DNA from: Coriobacteriaceae bacterium
GTDB lineage: Bacteria; Actinomycetota; Coriobacteriia; Coriobacteriales; Eggerthellaceae
Direction: 5' to 3'
DNA: 21,495 nt
Assembly (NCBI GenBank): GCA_004555335.1
Contig: SFII01000012.1
Location: forward strand, 1 to 21,495
The position numbers were made by a program, and so were the translations under genes. The first letter of the stretch is position 1; each line of letters starts with the position of its first letter. Under the pieces are notes generated by a model. It searched no databases, had not been told where the DNA came from, and was given only the letters and a program-made list of their open reading frames with translations. Positions 14,030-20,857 of this stretch are shown here, one piece after another.

Positions 14030-15310
14030 ATGGAAAAGGACGGCTTCATCAACATGTTCGGCGGCAGGACGGATGCCGCCCCCGATCCGTATCGCTGCAA
14101 CCGCGTTGCCCGGGATGCGTACGAAGGCGATCCCGTTCCCTTTTCCGAGGAGGAGTTGGCGCAGATCGATGAGCGATCCAGGCGTTGGGCGTGGATCGAG
14201 GTCGAACAGAGCGCAATCGCCCACAATACGCGCGCTGCCAAGGCGAAGCTGCGTCCCGGCTGCCGCTTGATGGCGGTCGTGAAGGCGGATGCCTACGGCC
14301 ATGGCGCCATTCCCTGTGCGAGGACGGCCCTTGCGAGCGGGGCGGATTCGCTCGCGGTCGCAACGGTCGACGAGGCGCTCGAACTGCGCCGTGCGGGCTT
14401 CACCTGCCCGCTCGTCATCCTGGCGGAGCCGCCCGTTGCGTCCATCCCCCTGCTTCTGGCCAACCGCATCCAACCTGCGGTATACACGCCGGAATTCGCG
14501 CTCGCCTATGGGGAATGCGCGGATGCCCACAACATGATGGCCCCCTTCCATCTTGCCGTGAACACGGGCATGAACCGCATCGGCGTGCGCTATGACCAGG
14601 TGGTGGAATTCAGGCGCCAGATCGGCTTCCATCGCGCCCTCGACCAGGTGGGGACCTTCACCCACTTTGCGACGGCGGACTGCCCCGACCATTTCGACTT
14701 CGATATGCAGTTGCGCCGTTTCACGCAGGCGATCAATTCGCTACGTGCGGCGGGGGAGAACCCGGGTGTTGTCCATGCGGGCAATTCCGCGGTGATCTTC
14801 CGCTATCCCCAGGCGCATTTCGACATGGCGCGCCTGGGCATCTCGCTGTACGGCTTCCATGCCTGCGACGAGCTGCGCGGTACCGCCGACCTGCGTCCCG
14901 CCATGAGCGTGAAGGCGCGCATCACGTCGGTGAAGGACGTGCCTTTAGGCGATGGCGTCAGCTACGGTTTGCACTACCGCAGCCCCGGTTTGGTGAAGAT
15001 CTGCACCCTGCCCCTGGGCTATGCCGACGGTTTCAACCGTTTGCTTTCCGGCAAGGCGAAAGTCATCCTGAACGGCCAGTACTGCCAGCAGGTGGGAAAT
15101 ATCTGCATGGACCAATGCATGTTCGAGGTGAACATGCGCCGCGGTTCCAAGTGGCCGGTGCTCGATCCCCGGGAAGGCGATGTGGTCACCATCATCGGAC
15201 GCGACGGGGACGCGGAGCTGACCATCACCGATATGGCACGCGATCTGGGAACCATCGAGCACGAGGTCGCCATCGGTTTCTCGCATCGCATGCCCCGTAT
15301 CCAGAAATAG
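14030..15310 (+). CDS. alr: Alanine racemase with an N-terminal extension
   Basis: Alr interconverts L- and D-alanine with pyridoxal phosphate, supplying D-Ala for peptidoglycan. The protein is 426 residues. The PLP lysine is K85 in VVKADAYGHG; the opposing catalytic tyrosine is Y312 in GVSYGLHY; GNICMDQ (357-362) and GMNRIGVR are conserved. The family's usual beginning (WAWIEVEQSAIAHN) starts only at residue 53, so about 52 residues are extra, with no signal peptide visible. The start at 14030 is chosen for GGAGG at 14020-14024; an in-frame ATG at 13961 would lengthen it further. It follows mogA by 93 bases with no terminator, so it may be in the same transcript. Confidence 0.93.
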   Translation: MEKDGFINMFGGRTDAAPDPYRCNRVARDAYEGDPVPFSEEELAQIDERSRRWAWIEVEQSAIAHNTRAAKAKLRPGCRLMAVVKADAYGHGAIPCARTALASGADSLAVATVDEALELRRAGFTCPLVILAEPPVASIPLLLANRIQPAVYTPEFALAYGECADAHNMMAPFHLAVNTGMNRIGVRYDQVVEFRRQIGFHRALDQVGTFTHFATADCPDHFDFDMQLRRFTQAINSLRAAGENPGVVHAGNSAVIFRYPQAHFDMARLGISLYGFHACDELRGTADLRPAMSVKARITSVKDVPLGDGVSYGLHYRSPGLVKICTLPLGYADGFNRLLSGKAKVILNGQYCQQVGNICMDQCMFEVNMRRGSKWPVLDPREGDVVTIIGRDGDAELTITDMARDLGTIEHEVAIGFSHRMPRIQK

Positions 15311-15317
15311 CAAGCTT

Positions 15318-15346
15318 GGGCGGCGCGGCTTGGGCGTCGCCCTTTT
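15318..15346 (+). terminator. Terminator between alr and the uracil-DNA glycosylase gene
   Basis: A 9-bp stem with one wobble (GGGCGGCGC at 15318-15326, GCGTCGCCC at 15334-15342) and a 7-base loop runs into TTTT. It lies 7 bases past the alr stop. Confidence 0.75.
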
Positions 15347-15361
15347 CGTTGTGGAGGACCA

Positions 15362-15928
15362 ATGCCAAAACCCGCTATTCCATTGGAAGAGCTGAAAGCG
15401 CAGGCTTGCCAGTGCCATGCCTGCGAGTTGGGACAGACCCGCACCAACCTGGTGTTCGGGGTGGGCGACGAGCGTGCCCGCGTGATGATCGTAGGCGAAG
15501 CCCCCGGGAAGAACGAGGATCTGCAGGGAGAGCCCTTCGTGGGCGCAGCGGGCAAGTACCTGGACGAGTTGCTGGGTTATGCGGGCCTGAACAGGGAAGA
15601 CGTCTATATCGCAAACGTCCTGAAATGCCGCCCCCCGGGAAACCGCAATCCCCGTCCCGAAGAGATCGAGGCCTGTGCTCCCTTCCTGCGCGAGCAGACC
15701 CGCACCATCAATCCCCAGGTGATCATCACCCTGGGCAACTTCGCCACGAAGTTCATCTTGAAGACCGACCGCGGCATCACCGGCCTGCGCGGGACCGTCC
15801 AGAGGGCGGGCCGCTTCGTGGTGGTGCCCGTGTTCCACCCTGCGGCAGCAATCTACGACAGGAGCAAGCGCCCCCTGTTGGAAGATGACTTCCGCATGAT
15901 CGGCCGCATGCTCGCCGGTGGGGAGTAG
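15362..15928 (+). CDS. Uracil-DNA glycosylase, family 4 (iron-sulfur)
   Basis: This enzyme removes uracil from DNA at the start of base-excision repair. The product is 188 residues. Four cysteines fit the family-4 [4Fe-4S] pattern: C18-x2-C21 in the N-terminal CHAC, then C89-x15-C105. Catalytic motif A is GEAPGKNEDLQGEPFVGAAG (45-64) and motif B is HPAA (159-162). VLKCRPPGNRNP is also characteristic. The start follows GGAGG (15353-15357) by 4 bases. folC begins 2 bases after its stop, so the two are co-transcribed. Confidence 0.93.
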   Translation: MPKPAIPLEELKAQACQCHACELGQTRTNLVFGVGDERARVMIVGEAPGKNEDLQGEPFVGAAGKYLDELLGYAGLNREDVYIANVLKCRPPGNRNPRPEEIEACAPFLREQTRTINPQVIITLGNFATKFILKTDRGITGLRGTVQRAGRFVVVPVFHPAAAIYDRSKRPLLEDDFRMIGRMLAGGE

Positions 15929-15930
15929 TG

Positions 15931-17262
15931 ATGGGCGTGCAGGCGGCGCCTGAAGCCCTGGCGGCATCGCAGGCATGCGATGGGGGCTTCGATCCCGTCG
16001 CCTATATCAACGAGCCGCGCTGGCACACGAGCCGCTTGGGGCTCGAACGCATTCACGAGCTTCTGGACCGTTTGGGCAACCCCCAGGACGGTCTGCGATT
16101 CGTGCATGTTGCGGGGACCAACGGAAAAGGTTCCACCTGCGCCTTCTTGGAAAGCATCCTGCGGCATGCGGGGTATTGCACGGGTCTGTTCACCAGCCCC
16201 TATATCATCGAGTTCTCCGACCGCATCAAGGTGGATGGGCAGAATATCCCCGAAGATGACCTGCTCCGGGCCACCCTCGAGGTGCGTGATGCTGCCGAGC
16301 GGATGGAAGACCATCCCACCGAATTCGAGCTCATGACGGCGGTTGCCATGCTGCATTTCCGTAACCGCGCCTGCGACATCGTGGTTCTGGAAGTGGGCTT
16401 GGGCGGCCGTTTCGATTCCACCAACGTCATCCGCGATCCTCTGGCCTGCGTGATCGCACCCATCGATCTGGATCATACGGGCATCCTGGGCGATACCGTG
16501 GCCCAGATCGCCGCGGAAAAGGCGGGCATCGTGAAGGATGCCGCTCCCGTTGCGAGCGCCGTGCAGCTCGCGTCAGCCGAAGAGGTCATCCGTCGTGCGT
16601 GCGAGAGGTGCGAAAGCCTGCTTTCCTTCGTGGATGCGGATTCCATCCAGGGCACCCCCTGGGATTTCTCCTACAAGGACCTGGAGCATCTGCGCTTGGG
16701 CATGATCGGCAGCTATCAGACGGAAAACGCTGCGCTCGCCATCGAGACGGTGGGGCTCTTGCGGGCGCAGGGCTTTTCCATCCCCGATCCCGCAATCCGC
16801 GAAGGCCTGGCGCAGACCCGCTGGCCGGGCAGGTTCGAATTGGTTTCCGAAAACCCGGCGGTCATCGTCGATGGCGGCCACAACCCCCAGGGCGCCAGGG
16901 CTCTGGCCGACTCCCTGCGTTTGGGTTTTCCGGGCAAGAAGGCGGTCTTCGTGATGGGGGTGCTTGCCGATAAGGATTCACGGCAGATGGTGTGCCCGCT
17001 GCTCGACCTGGCGCAGGCCTTCGTTTGCGTGGAGCCCCCTAACCCCCGTGCCCTTCCCGCGGGCGAGCTGGCAGCGCTCTTGCAGGATGCCTGTGCACGC
17101 AGGGAGCCCATTCCCGTGGAATGCGCCGATGGCTTCGAAGATGCCCTGCGACGCGCGTTCGCCTTGGCGGGCGAAGACGGGATAGTGTGCGCCTGCGGAA
17201 GCCTGTATTCGGTCGCATCGGTGATGGAGGGCCTTCGCTCCCTCAAAACGATGCGTTGCTGA
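15931..17262 (+). CDS. folC: Dihydrofolate synthase / folylpolyglutamate synthase
   Basis: FolC adds glutamate to dihydropteroate and further glutamates to folates, with ATP. The protein is 443 residues, normal. The N-terminal region has SRLGLERIHELLDRLG then the P-loop GTNGKGST (62-69) and TSPYIIEFSDRIKVDG. LEVGLGGRFDSTNV (153-166), DHTGILGDT and EKAGIVK (196-202) form the ATP and substrate site. HNPQGARAL (317-325) starts the C-terminal glutamate ligase domain. An in-frame GTG at 15928 is an alternative start; ATG at 15931 is preferred, with GGTGGGGAG just before it inside the preceding gene. It ends the moeA-folC run. Confidence 0.94.
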   Translation: MGVQAAPEALAASQACDGGFDPVAYINEPRWHTSRLGLERIHELLDRLGNPQDGLRFVHVAGTNGKGSTCAFLESILRHAGYCTGLFTSPYIIEFSDRIKVDGQNIPEDDLLRATLEVRDAAERMEDHPTEFELMTAVAMLHFRNRACDIVVLEVGLGGRFDSTNVIRDPLACVIAPIDLDHTGILGDTVAQIAAEKAGIVKDAAPVASAVQLASAEEVIRRACERCESLLSFVDADSIQGTPWDFSYKDLEHLRLGMIGSYQTENAALAIETVGLLRAQGFSIPDPAIREGLAQTRWPGRFELVSENPAVIVDGGHNPQGARALADSLRLGFPGKKAVFVMGVLADKDSRQMVCPLLDLAQAFVCVEPPNPRALPAGELAALLQDACARREPIPVECADGFEDALRRAFALAGEDGIVCACGSLYSVASVMEGLRSLKTMRC

Positions 17263-17373
17263 TAAAAAACCGCATTCCCATCGTGGCGGACAGGGATTTG
17301 GGCGATAATCAAAAGTCAGGGCGTGCGCACTCACCGGCATCGGCGCAACGCTCGGGAAGAGGGGATGGCACGC

Positions 17374-17390
17374 CATGCATTCCGTGCATG
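17374..17390. repeat. Small inverted repeat upstream of the 96-residue gene
   Basis: CATGCA (17374-17379) and TGCATG (17385-17390) form a perfect 6-5-6 inverted repeat 77 bases before the next start. It could be an operator or a short hairpin. Nothing else in 17263-17450 is recognisable, apart from a lone -10-like GATAAT at 17304-17309. Confidence 0.35.
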
Positions 17391-17466
17391 CGCGGTATTT
17401 GCCCTGCCCTTTTCCTGAAACGCAAATCACGCGAGGTAGTTCTTCTGCATAAAGGAGGATGGTTAC

Positions 17467-17757
17467 ATGATCATTCGCGATACCGTTCTGAAGAAGGACG
17501 TGGATACCGACAAGGACGGCCTGATCAAGCTCATCGATGAAGGCCGCCAGGTCGAGATCGAATATGACGAAGTGCAGTCCGACGACATCGGATACGTTTA
17601 TTGGGATACCGAGTACTGGTCTTCCCTGGGTGCCAACAAGTACATCTGCACCTTCTCCAAGGAAGGCGTCCATTCCAAGGAATACATCCATTACAACAGC
17701 GCCGACCTGCCCTTCTACTTCAAGCCCGATCAGGCGAAGGAAGTCCGCATCAGCTAA
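17467..17757 (+). CDS. Hypothetical protein, 96 residues, with an EF-hand-like loop
   Basis: I do not recognise this family. It is very likely translated: a full AAAGGAGG at 17451-17458 sits 8 bases before the ATG, and codon use matches the neighbours. Residues 13-24 (DTDKDGLIKLID) fit the 12-position EF-hand calcium loop: D at 1, 3 and 5, G at 6, I at 8, and D at 12 where E is more usual. The rest is acidic and aromatic (YVYWDTEYWSS, then YIHYNSADLPFYF), with no signal peptide or membrane segment, so it is probably a small cytosolic protein. It stands alone between folC and a strong terminator, and nothing in the neighbourhood points to a role. Confidence 0.75.
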   Translation: MIIRDTVLKKDVDTDKDGLIKLIDEGRQVEIEYDEVQSDDIGYVYWDTEYWSSLGANKYICTFSKEGVHSKEYIHYNSADLPFYFKPDQAKEVRIS

Positions 17758-17768
17758 TGCGACCCGAC

Positions 17769-17783
17769 TGCGGCAACGCCGCA
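17769..17783 (+). other. Hairpin after the 96-residue gene
   Basis: TGCGGC-AAC-GCCGCA is a perfect 6-bp hairpin 12 bases past the stop, without a T-run. It could protect the mRNA end, and the real terminator is further downstream. Confidence 0.4.
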
Positions 17784-17842
17784 CGGGGCATGCCGGCCGG
17801 CAACCCGGCTGCAAACAGGGCTGTTTTTGCCGAATAACCACT

Positions 17843-17878
17843 GATAACCGACCCCTTGTTGGGTCGGTTATCTGTTTT
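17843..17878 (+). terminator. Rho-independent terminator before the RACE gene
   Basis: A perfect 12-bp stem (GATAACCGACCC at 17843-17854, GGGTCGGTTATC at 17861-17872) has a 6-base CTTGTT loop and is followed by TGTTTT. Confidence 0.92.
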
Positions 17879-17898
17879 CGCGATAATCTATTAAATTG

Positions 17899-17907
17899 TG
17901 ATATGTT
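17899..17907 (+). promoter_or_regulatory. Candidate extended -10 promoter for the RACE/URO-D pair
   Basis: TG-A-TATGTT (17899-17907) fits an extended -10 element. No good -35 is visible. It lies just downstream of the terminator and would give a leader of about 165 bases. Confidence 0.33.
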
Positions 17908-18009
17908 GAACACTGTTTGGACGAAATGAGTGCCGGCGCGACCGGCGTGTTCTGCTTTGTGCCCTTCGAACGCATGCACTCACGTTTTCTGCGAGAGATG
18001 ATATCGTTT

Positions 18010-18052
18010 GCAAGGGCGGATGCGGCATCCGTCCGCTTTCGCGCGCCCTTGC
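18010..18052 (+). other. Long stem-loop in the RACE gene leader
   Basis: GCAAGGGCG (18010-18018) pairs perfectly with CGCCCTTGC (18044-18052) over 9 bp, enclosing a smaller hairpin (GATG-CGG-CATC, 18019-18029). It ends 13 bases before the ribosome binding site. It does not resemble a cobalamin riboswitch. Between 17908 and 18009 I see no gene or clear site. Confidence 0.4.
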
Positions 18053-18077
18053 CAGTTGAGTATTGGGAGGGAGTTAC

Positions 18078-19892
18078 ATGCCAACAATCACCGTTGTCCC
18101 CGAAAACAGGCAGGTTCCCTGCGCGGAAGGCGAAACGCTTCTGAATGCGCTGCTCGATGCGGGCCTGTTCGTCGACAATCCTTGCAACGGTAAAGCTACG
18201 TGCGGCAAGTGCCGTGTGCGCATCGTTTCCCAGAATGCGCCCGAGCCCACCGAAGCCGACCGCAAGTTCATTTCCGAAGAGGACCTTGAAGCGGGCGTCC
18301 GCCTGTCCTGCCTGGTCCGCCCCGATGCGGACTACACGGTGGAGCTGATGCAGAAGGAGCGCAAGCACGAGGTCCTGACCAGCGGCTATATGCCCGATTT
18401 CGATTTCTGTCCCGATGTGTCCAAGCAACTCGTCACCGTCCATAAGGCGACCCTTGCCGATCAGACCCCCTTCGAAGAGCAGATCTGCGCGCAGCTGGGC
18501 GTTGCGAGCATCGCGTCTTCCGTACTCTCCGACGGCACCGGCTTGCCCGGCGAATACACCGCGGTCCTGCATGACGGCCGCGTGATCGGCCTCGAGCCCG
18601 GCGATACCCGCGACCTGCAGTACGGCGTGGCGATCGACATCGGCACCACCACCGTGGTCTGCGCCGTCATCGACCTGCTCACCGGCGAGGAGCTGGGATC
18701 CGCTTCCCAGGTGAACGCCCAGAAGAGCTACGGCCTGGATGTGCTCACCCGCATCTCCTACGAACTGGAGCATCCCGAAGACGGCGTGCAGAAGCTGCAG
18801 ACCGCCATCGTTGATTCCATCAACGCCATGATCGGCGAGGCATGCGAGAAGTCCGGTGTCTGCCGCAGCAACATCTACGAGATCGTCGTTTCCGCCAACT
18901 GCACCATGATGCACATGCTGCTGGGCGTGAACGCGCGCTCTATCGGCAAGGCTCCCTTCTCCCCGGTTTTCTCCCAGTCCAAGGACCTGCTCGCTTCCGA
19001 AATCGGCCTGCAGGCCGCCCACGGCGCGCGCCTGTACTGCCTGCCCCAGGTATCCGCCTATATCGGCGCCGATATCGTGGCGGGCGCTTATGCCTGCCAG
19101 CTCAAGGAACGCGGCGAGAAGACCCTGTTCATTGACATCGGAACCAACGGCGAGATCGTCCTGGCGAACGAAGGCAAGCTCACTTCCTGCTCCTGCGCTG
19201 CCGGTCCCGCGCTGGAGGGCATGAACATCAGCTGCGGAATGCGCGCGGCTGAAGGCGCCATCGAGGAAGTGAAGATCAACGGCTCCGACGTGGAGCTCAC
19301 CGTCATCGGCGGCCGCAAGCCCGAGGGCATCTGCGGCAGCGGCATCCTGGCGGTGCTGCGCGAGCTCATCGCGACCGGCATCATCCGCAAGACCGGCGCC
19401 TTCATCAAAAAGGACCGCCTGGCCGAAGACGACCCCCGCAACCCCCTGATCGGCGTGCTGGAAGATGGCAAGCGCTACTTCATCATGCACCAGGGCAGGA
19501 ACCCACTCATCATCAGCCAGGGCGACGTGCGCCAGGTCCAGCTTGCGAAGGGCGCGATCCTTTCCGGTTTCGTGGCGCTGCTGCGCAACGAGAATATGGA
19601 CATGGATGATTTGGACGAGGTTGTGGTTTCCGGCCAGTTCGGCGCGCATCTGGCTCCCGAAAGCCTGACCGGCACCGGTATCCTGCCCGCCGAGGTCCAG
19701 GATAAGATCGTCTACGTGGGCAATACTTCCAAGGCCGGCGCGTACATGGCGCTCATGTCGCATCAGGCGAAGCGCGAGATGGAGGCCCTTGCCAAGGAAA
19801 TGGGATATCTCGAACTGGGCGCAACCGATGGTTACGAGCGCCTGTTCAGCGAATGCATGAACTTCCCGGCTCCTTCCAAGAGCGCGAAATAG
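18078..19892 (+). CDS. RACE-type reductive activator of corrinoid proteins (2Fe-2S plus ASKHA domain)
   Basis: Proteins of this type use ATP to drive electron transfer that returns inactive Co(II) corrinoid proteins to Co(I), keeping methyltransferase systems such as O-demethylases working. The product is 604 residues. Residues 1-90 are a 2Fe-2S ferredoxin domain with C36-x5-C42-x2-C45-x32-C78. A linker follows, then an ASKHA ATPase domain with two phosphate loops, DIGTTT (187-192) and DIGTNGE (353-359), and C-terminal ICGSG and VVVSGQFGAH. GGGAGGGAG (18065-18073) precedes the ATG; a start 15 bases upstream lacks a site. The URO-D-like gene follows after 18 bases, so the two form an operon. 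No corrinoid-binding protein is in the window, so the partner must be elsewhere. Confidence 0.88.
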   Translation: MPTITVVPENRQVPCAEGETLLNALLDAGLFVDNPCNGKATCGKCRVRIVSQNAPEPTEADRKFISEEDLEAGVRLSCLVRPDADYTVELMQKERKHEVLTSGYMPDFDFCPDVSKQLVTVHKATLADQTPFEEQICAQLGVASIASSVLSDGTGLPGEYTAVLHDGRVIGLEPGDTRDLQYGVAIDIGTTTVVCAVIDLLTGEELGSASQVNAQKSYGLDVLTRISYELEHPEDGVQKLQTAIVDSINAMIGEACEKSGVCRSNIYEIVVSANCTMMHMLLGVNARSIGKAPFSPVFSQSKDLLASEIGLQAAHGARLYCLPQVSAYIGADIVAGAYACQLKERGEKTLFIDIGTNGEIVLANEGKLTSCSCAAGPALEGMNISCGMRAAEGAIEEVKINGSDVELTVIGGRKPEGICGSGILAVLRELIATGIIRKTGAFIKKDRLAEDDPRNPLIGVLEDGKRYFIMHQGRNPLIISQGDVRQVQLAKGAILSGFVALLRNENMDMDDLDEVVVSGQFGAHLAPESLTGTGILPAEVQDKIVYVGNTSKAGAYMALMSHQAKREMEALAKEMGYLELGATDGYERLFSECMNFPAPSKSAK

Positions 19893-19910
19893 CAAGAGGA
19901 GGCAAATAAG

Positions 19911-20777
19911 ATGGCGAAGATCCGCACCTACCGCTGCAAGCCCTTTTCTGCGGGCGTGAGCCGCGAGATCACCGATCCCTTGGGCATGGAATTCCCCAAG
20001 GCGTACACGAACCGCGATGACATCGTCACCCTTGCCCTGGCGGTCAAGGAACATGAGGGCGTGAACTTCTGCGTCGTCCCCTTCGATAAGACCGTCGAGG
20101 CGGAGGCGATGGGCGCCAACATCAACCTGGGCGATGCGAATGCGGGTCCGCGCGGTGCGGAGCCTGCATGCACGACCCTGGAAGACCTGCAGAACCTGCC
20201 CGCCATCGACTTTTCCCAGGGCAGGGTGCGCGAGGTCCTGGAGGCCTGCCGCATCCTGGCGGACCGCGGAGAAGTGGTCGCGCTCGAGGTTTCCGGTGCA
20301 TGGACCGTGCTTTCCACGTTGATGGAACCCCGCGTGCTCTTCCGCCTGTACCGCAAGAACCGTGCCGAGATGGTGGAGGTCATGCATAAGGTGGGCGAGC
20401 AGCTGCTGGCTTATGTGGACCAGGCGCGCGAATGCGGCGTCCGCATCATCACCTTCGCCGATTCTGCCGGCACCGTCGATATTCTGGGACCCAAGCTGAC
20501 CGAGCAGTCCGCCGAGGACTTCACCTGCTGGTTCGCGCGCGAGCTGTCCGATCATCTGGGGCCCGATATGATTGCCCAGATCTGCCCGAAGATCACCTAC
20601 GCGCTCATCGATACCGGCCATGCCGAGTTCAAGGAGCATGACATGGGCGGCCGTATCGGCTTCATGGAGGCGGCGCTGAAGATGAGCGGCACCGTGAAGC
20701 TGGTGGGCCAGGCGTGCATCAAGAGCCCCAACCTGCCGCTTATCCACGGCAAGCTGCGCGAAATCATCATCAAGTAG
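19911..20777 (+). CDS. URO-D/MtaA-superfamily protein, short and atypical
   Basis: The sequence resembles the uroporphyrinogen decarboxylase superfamily, which includes corrinoid-dependent methyltransferases (MtaA, MtbA, MtvB types). Features include ALEVSGAWTVLSTLMEPRVLF (described: a conserved beta strand and the TLMEP loop), FADSAGTVDILGPKLTEQSAEDF, and an overall alpha/beta barrel pattern. It is only 288 residues, against about 340 in MtaA. The zinc motif H-x-C-G is not seen; the nearest match, AQICPK (222-227), has Gln where the histidine would be. The operon with a RACE activator supports a corrinoid methyltransfer role over heme synthesis, but the missing ligand makes catalysis uncertain. 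AAGAGGAGG (19894-19902) precedes the start. Confidence 0.7.
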   Translation: MAKIRTYRCKPFSAGVSREITDPLGMEFPKAYTNRDDIVTLALAVKEHEGVNFCVVPFDKTVEAEAMGANINLGDANAGPRGAEPACTTLEDLQNLPAIDFSQGRVREVLEACRILADRGEVVALEVSGAWTVLSTLMEPRVLFRLYRKNRAEMVEVMHKVGEQLLAYVDQARECGVRIITFADSAGTVDILGPKLTEQSAEDFTCWFARELSDHLGPDMIAQICPKITYALIDTGHAEFKEHDMGGRIGFMEAALKMSGTVKLVGQACIKSPNLPLIHGKLREIIIK

Positions 20778-20807
20778 GACGGTTTCGCGTATAGAATAGG
20801 CGCAGCC

Positions 20808-20835
20808 AAGGCCCTGGCTTCGGTCAGGGCCTTTT
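20808..20835 (+). terminator. Rho-independent terminator of the RACE/URO-D operon
   Basis: AAGGCCCTG (20808-20816) pairs with CAGGGCCTT (20825-20833). The stem extends by a G-T and a C-G pair to close a TTCG tetraloop (20819-20822), giving 11 bp, followed by TTTT. Confidence 0.92.
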
Positions 20836-20857
20836 CGTTGAGCGGAAGGTGGGAAAG

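Noticed and set aside
13451..14692. A 413-codon open frame opposite mogA and alr
   Set aside because: Shadow of two well-supported genes; no family match.
17868..20747. A 959-codon open frame on the minus strand opposite the RACE and URO-D genes
   Set aside because: Both plus-strand genes lie in the same frame and use strongly GC-biased codons, which leaves the opposite frame free of stops. The product is low-complexity (Asp, Gly, Ala, Leu, His, Gln), matches no family I know, and runs through a clear terminator and promoter region.
20792..20797. A promoter (TAGAAT) just after the URO-D gene
   Set aside because: No -35 box fits, and any transcript from it would run at once into the terminator at 20808-20835.
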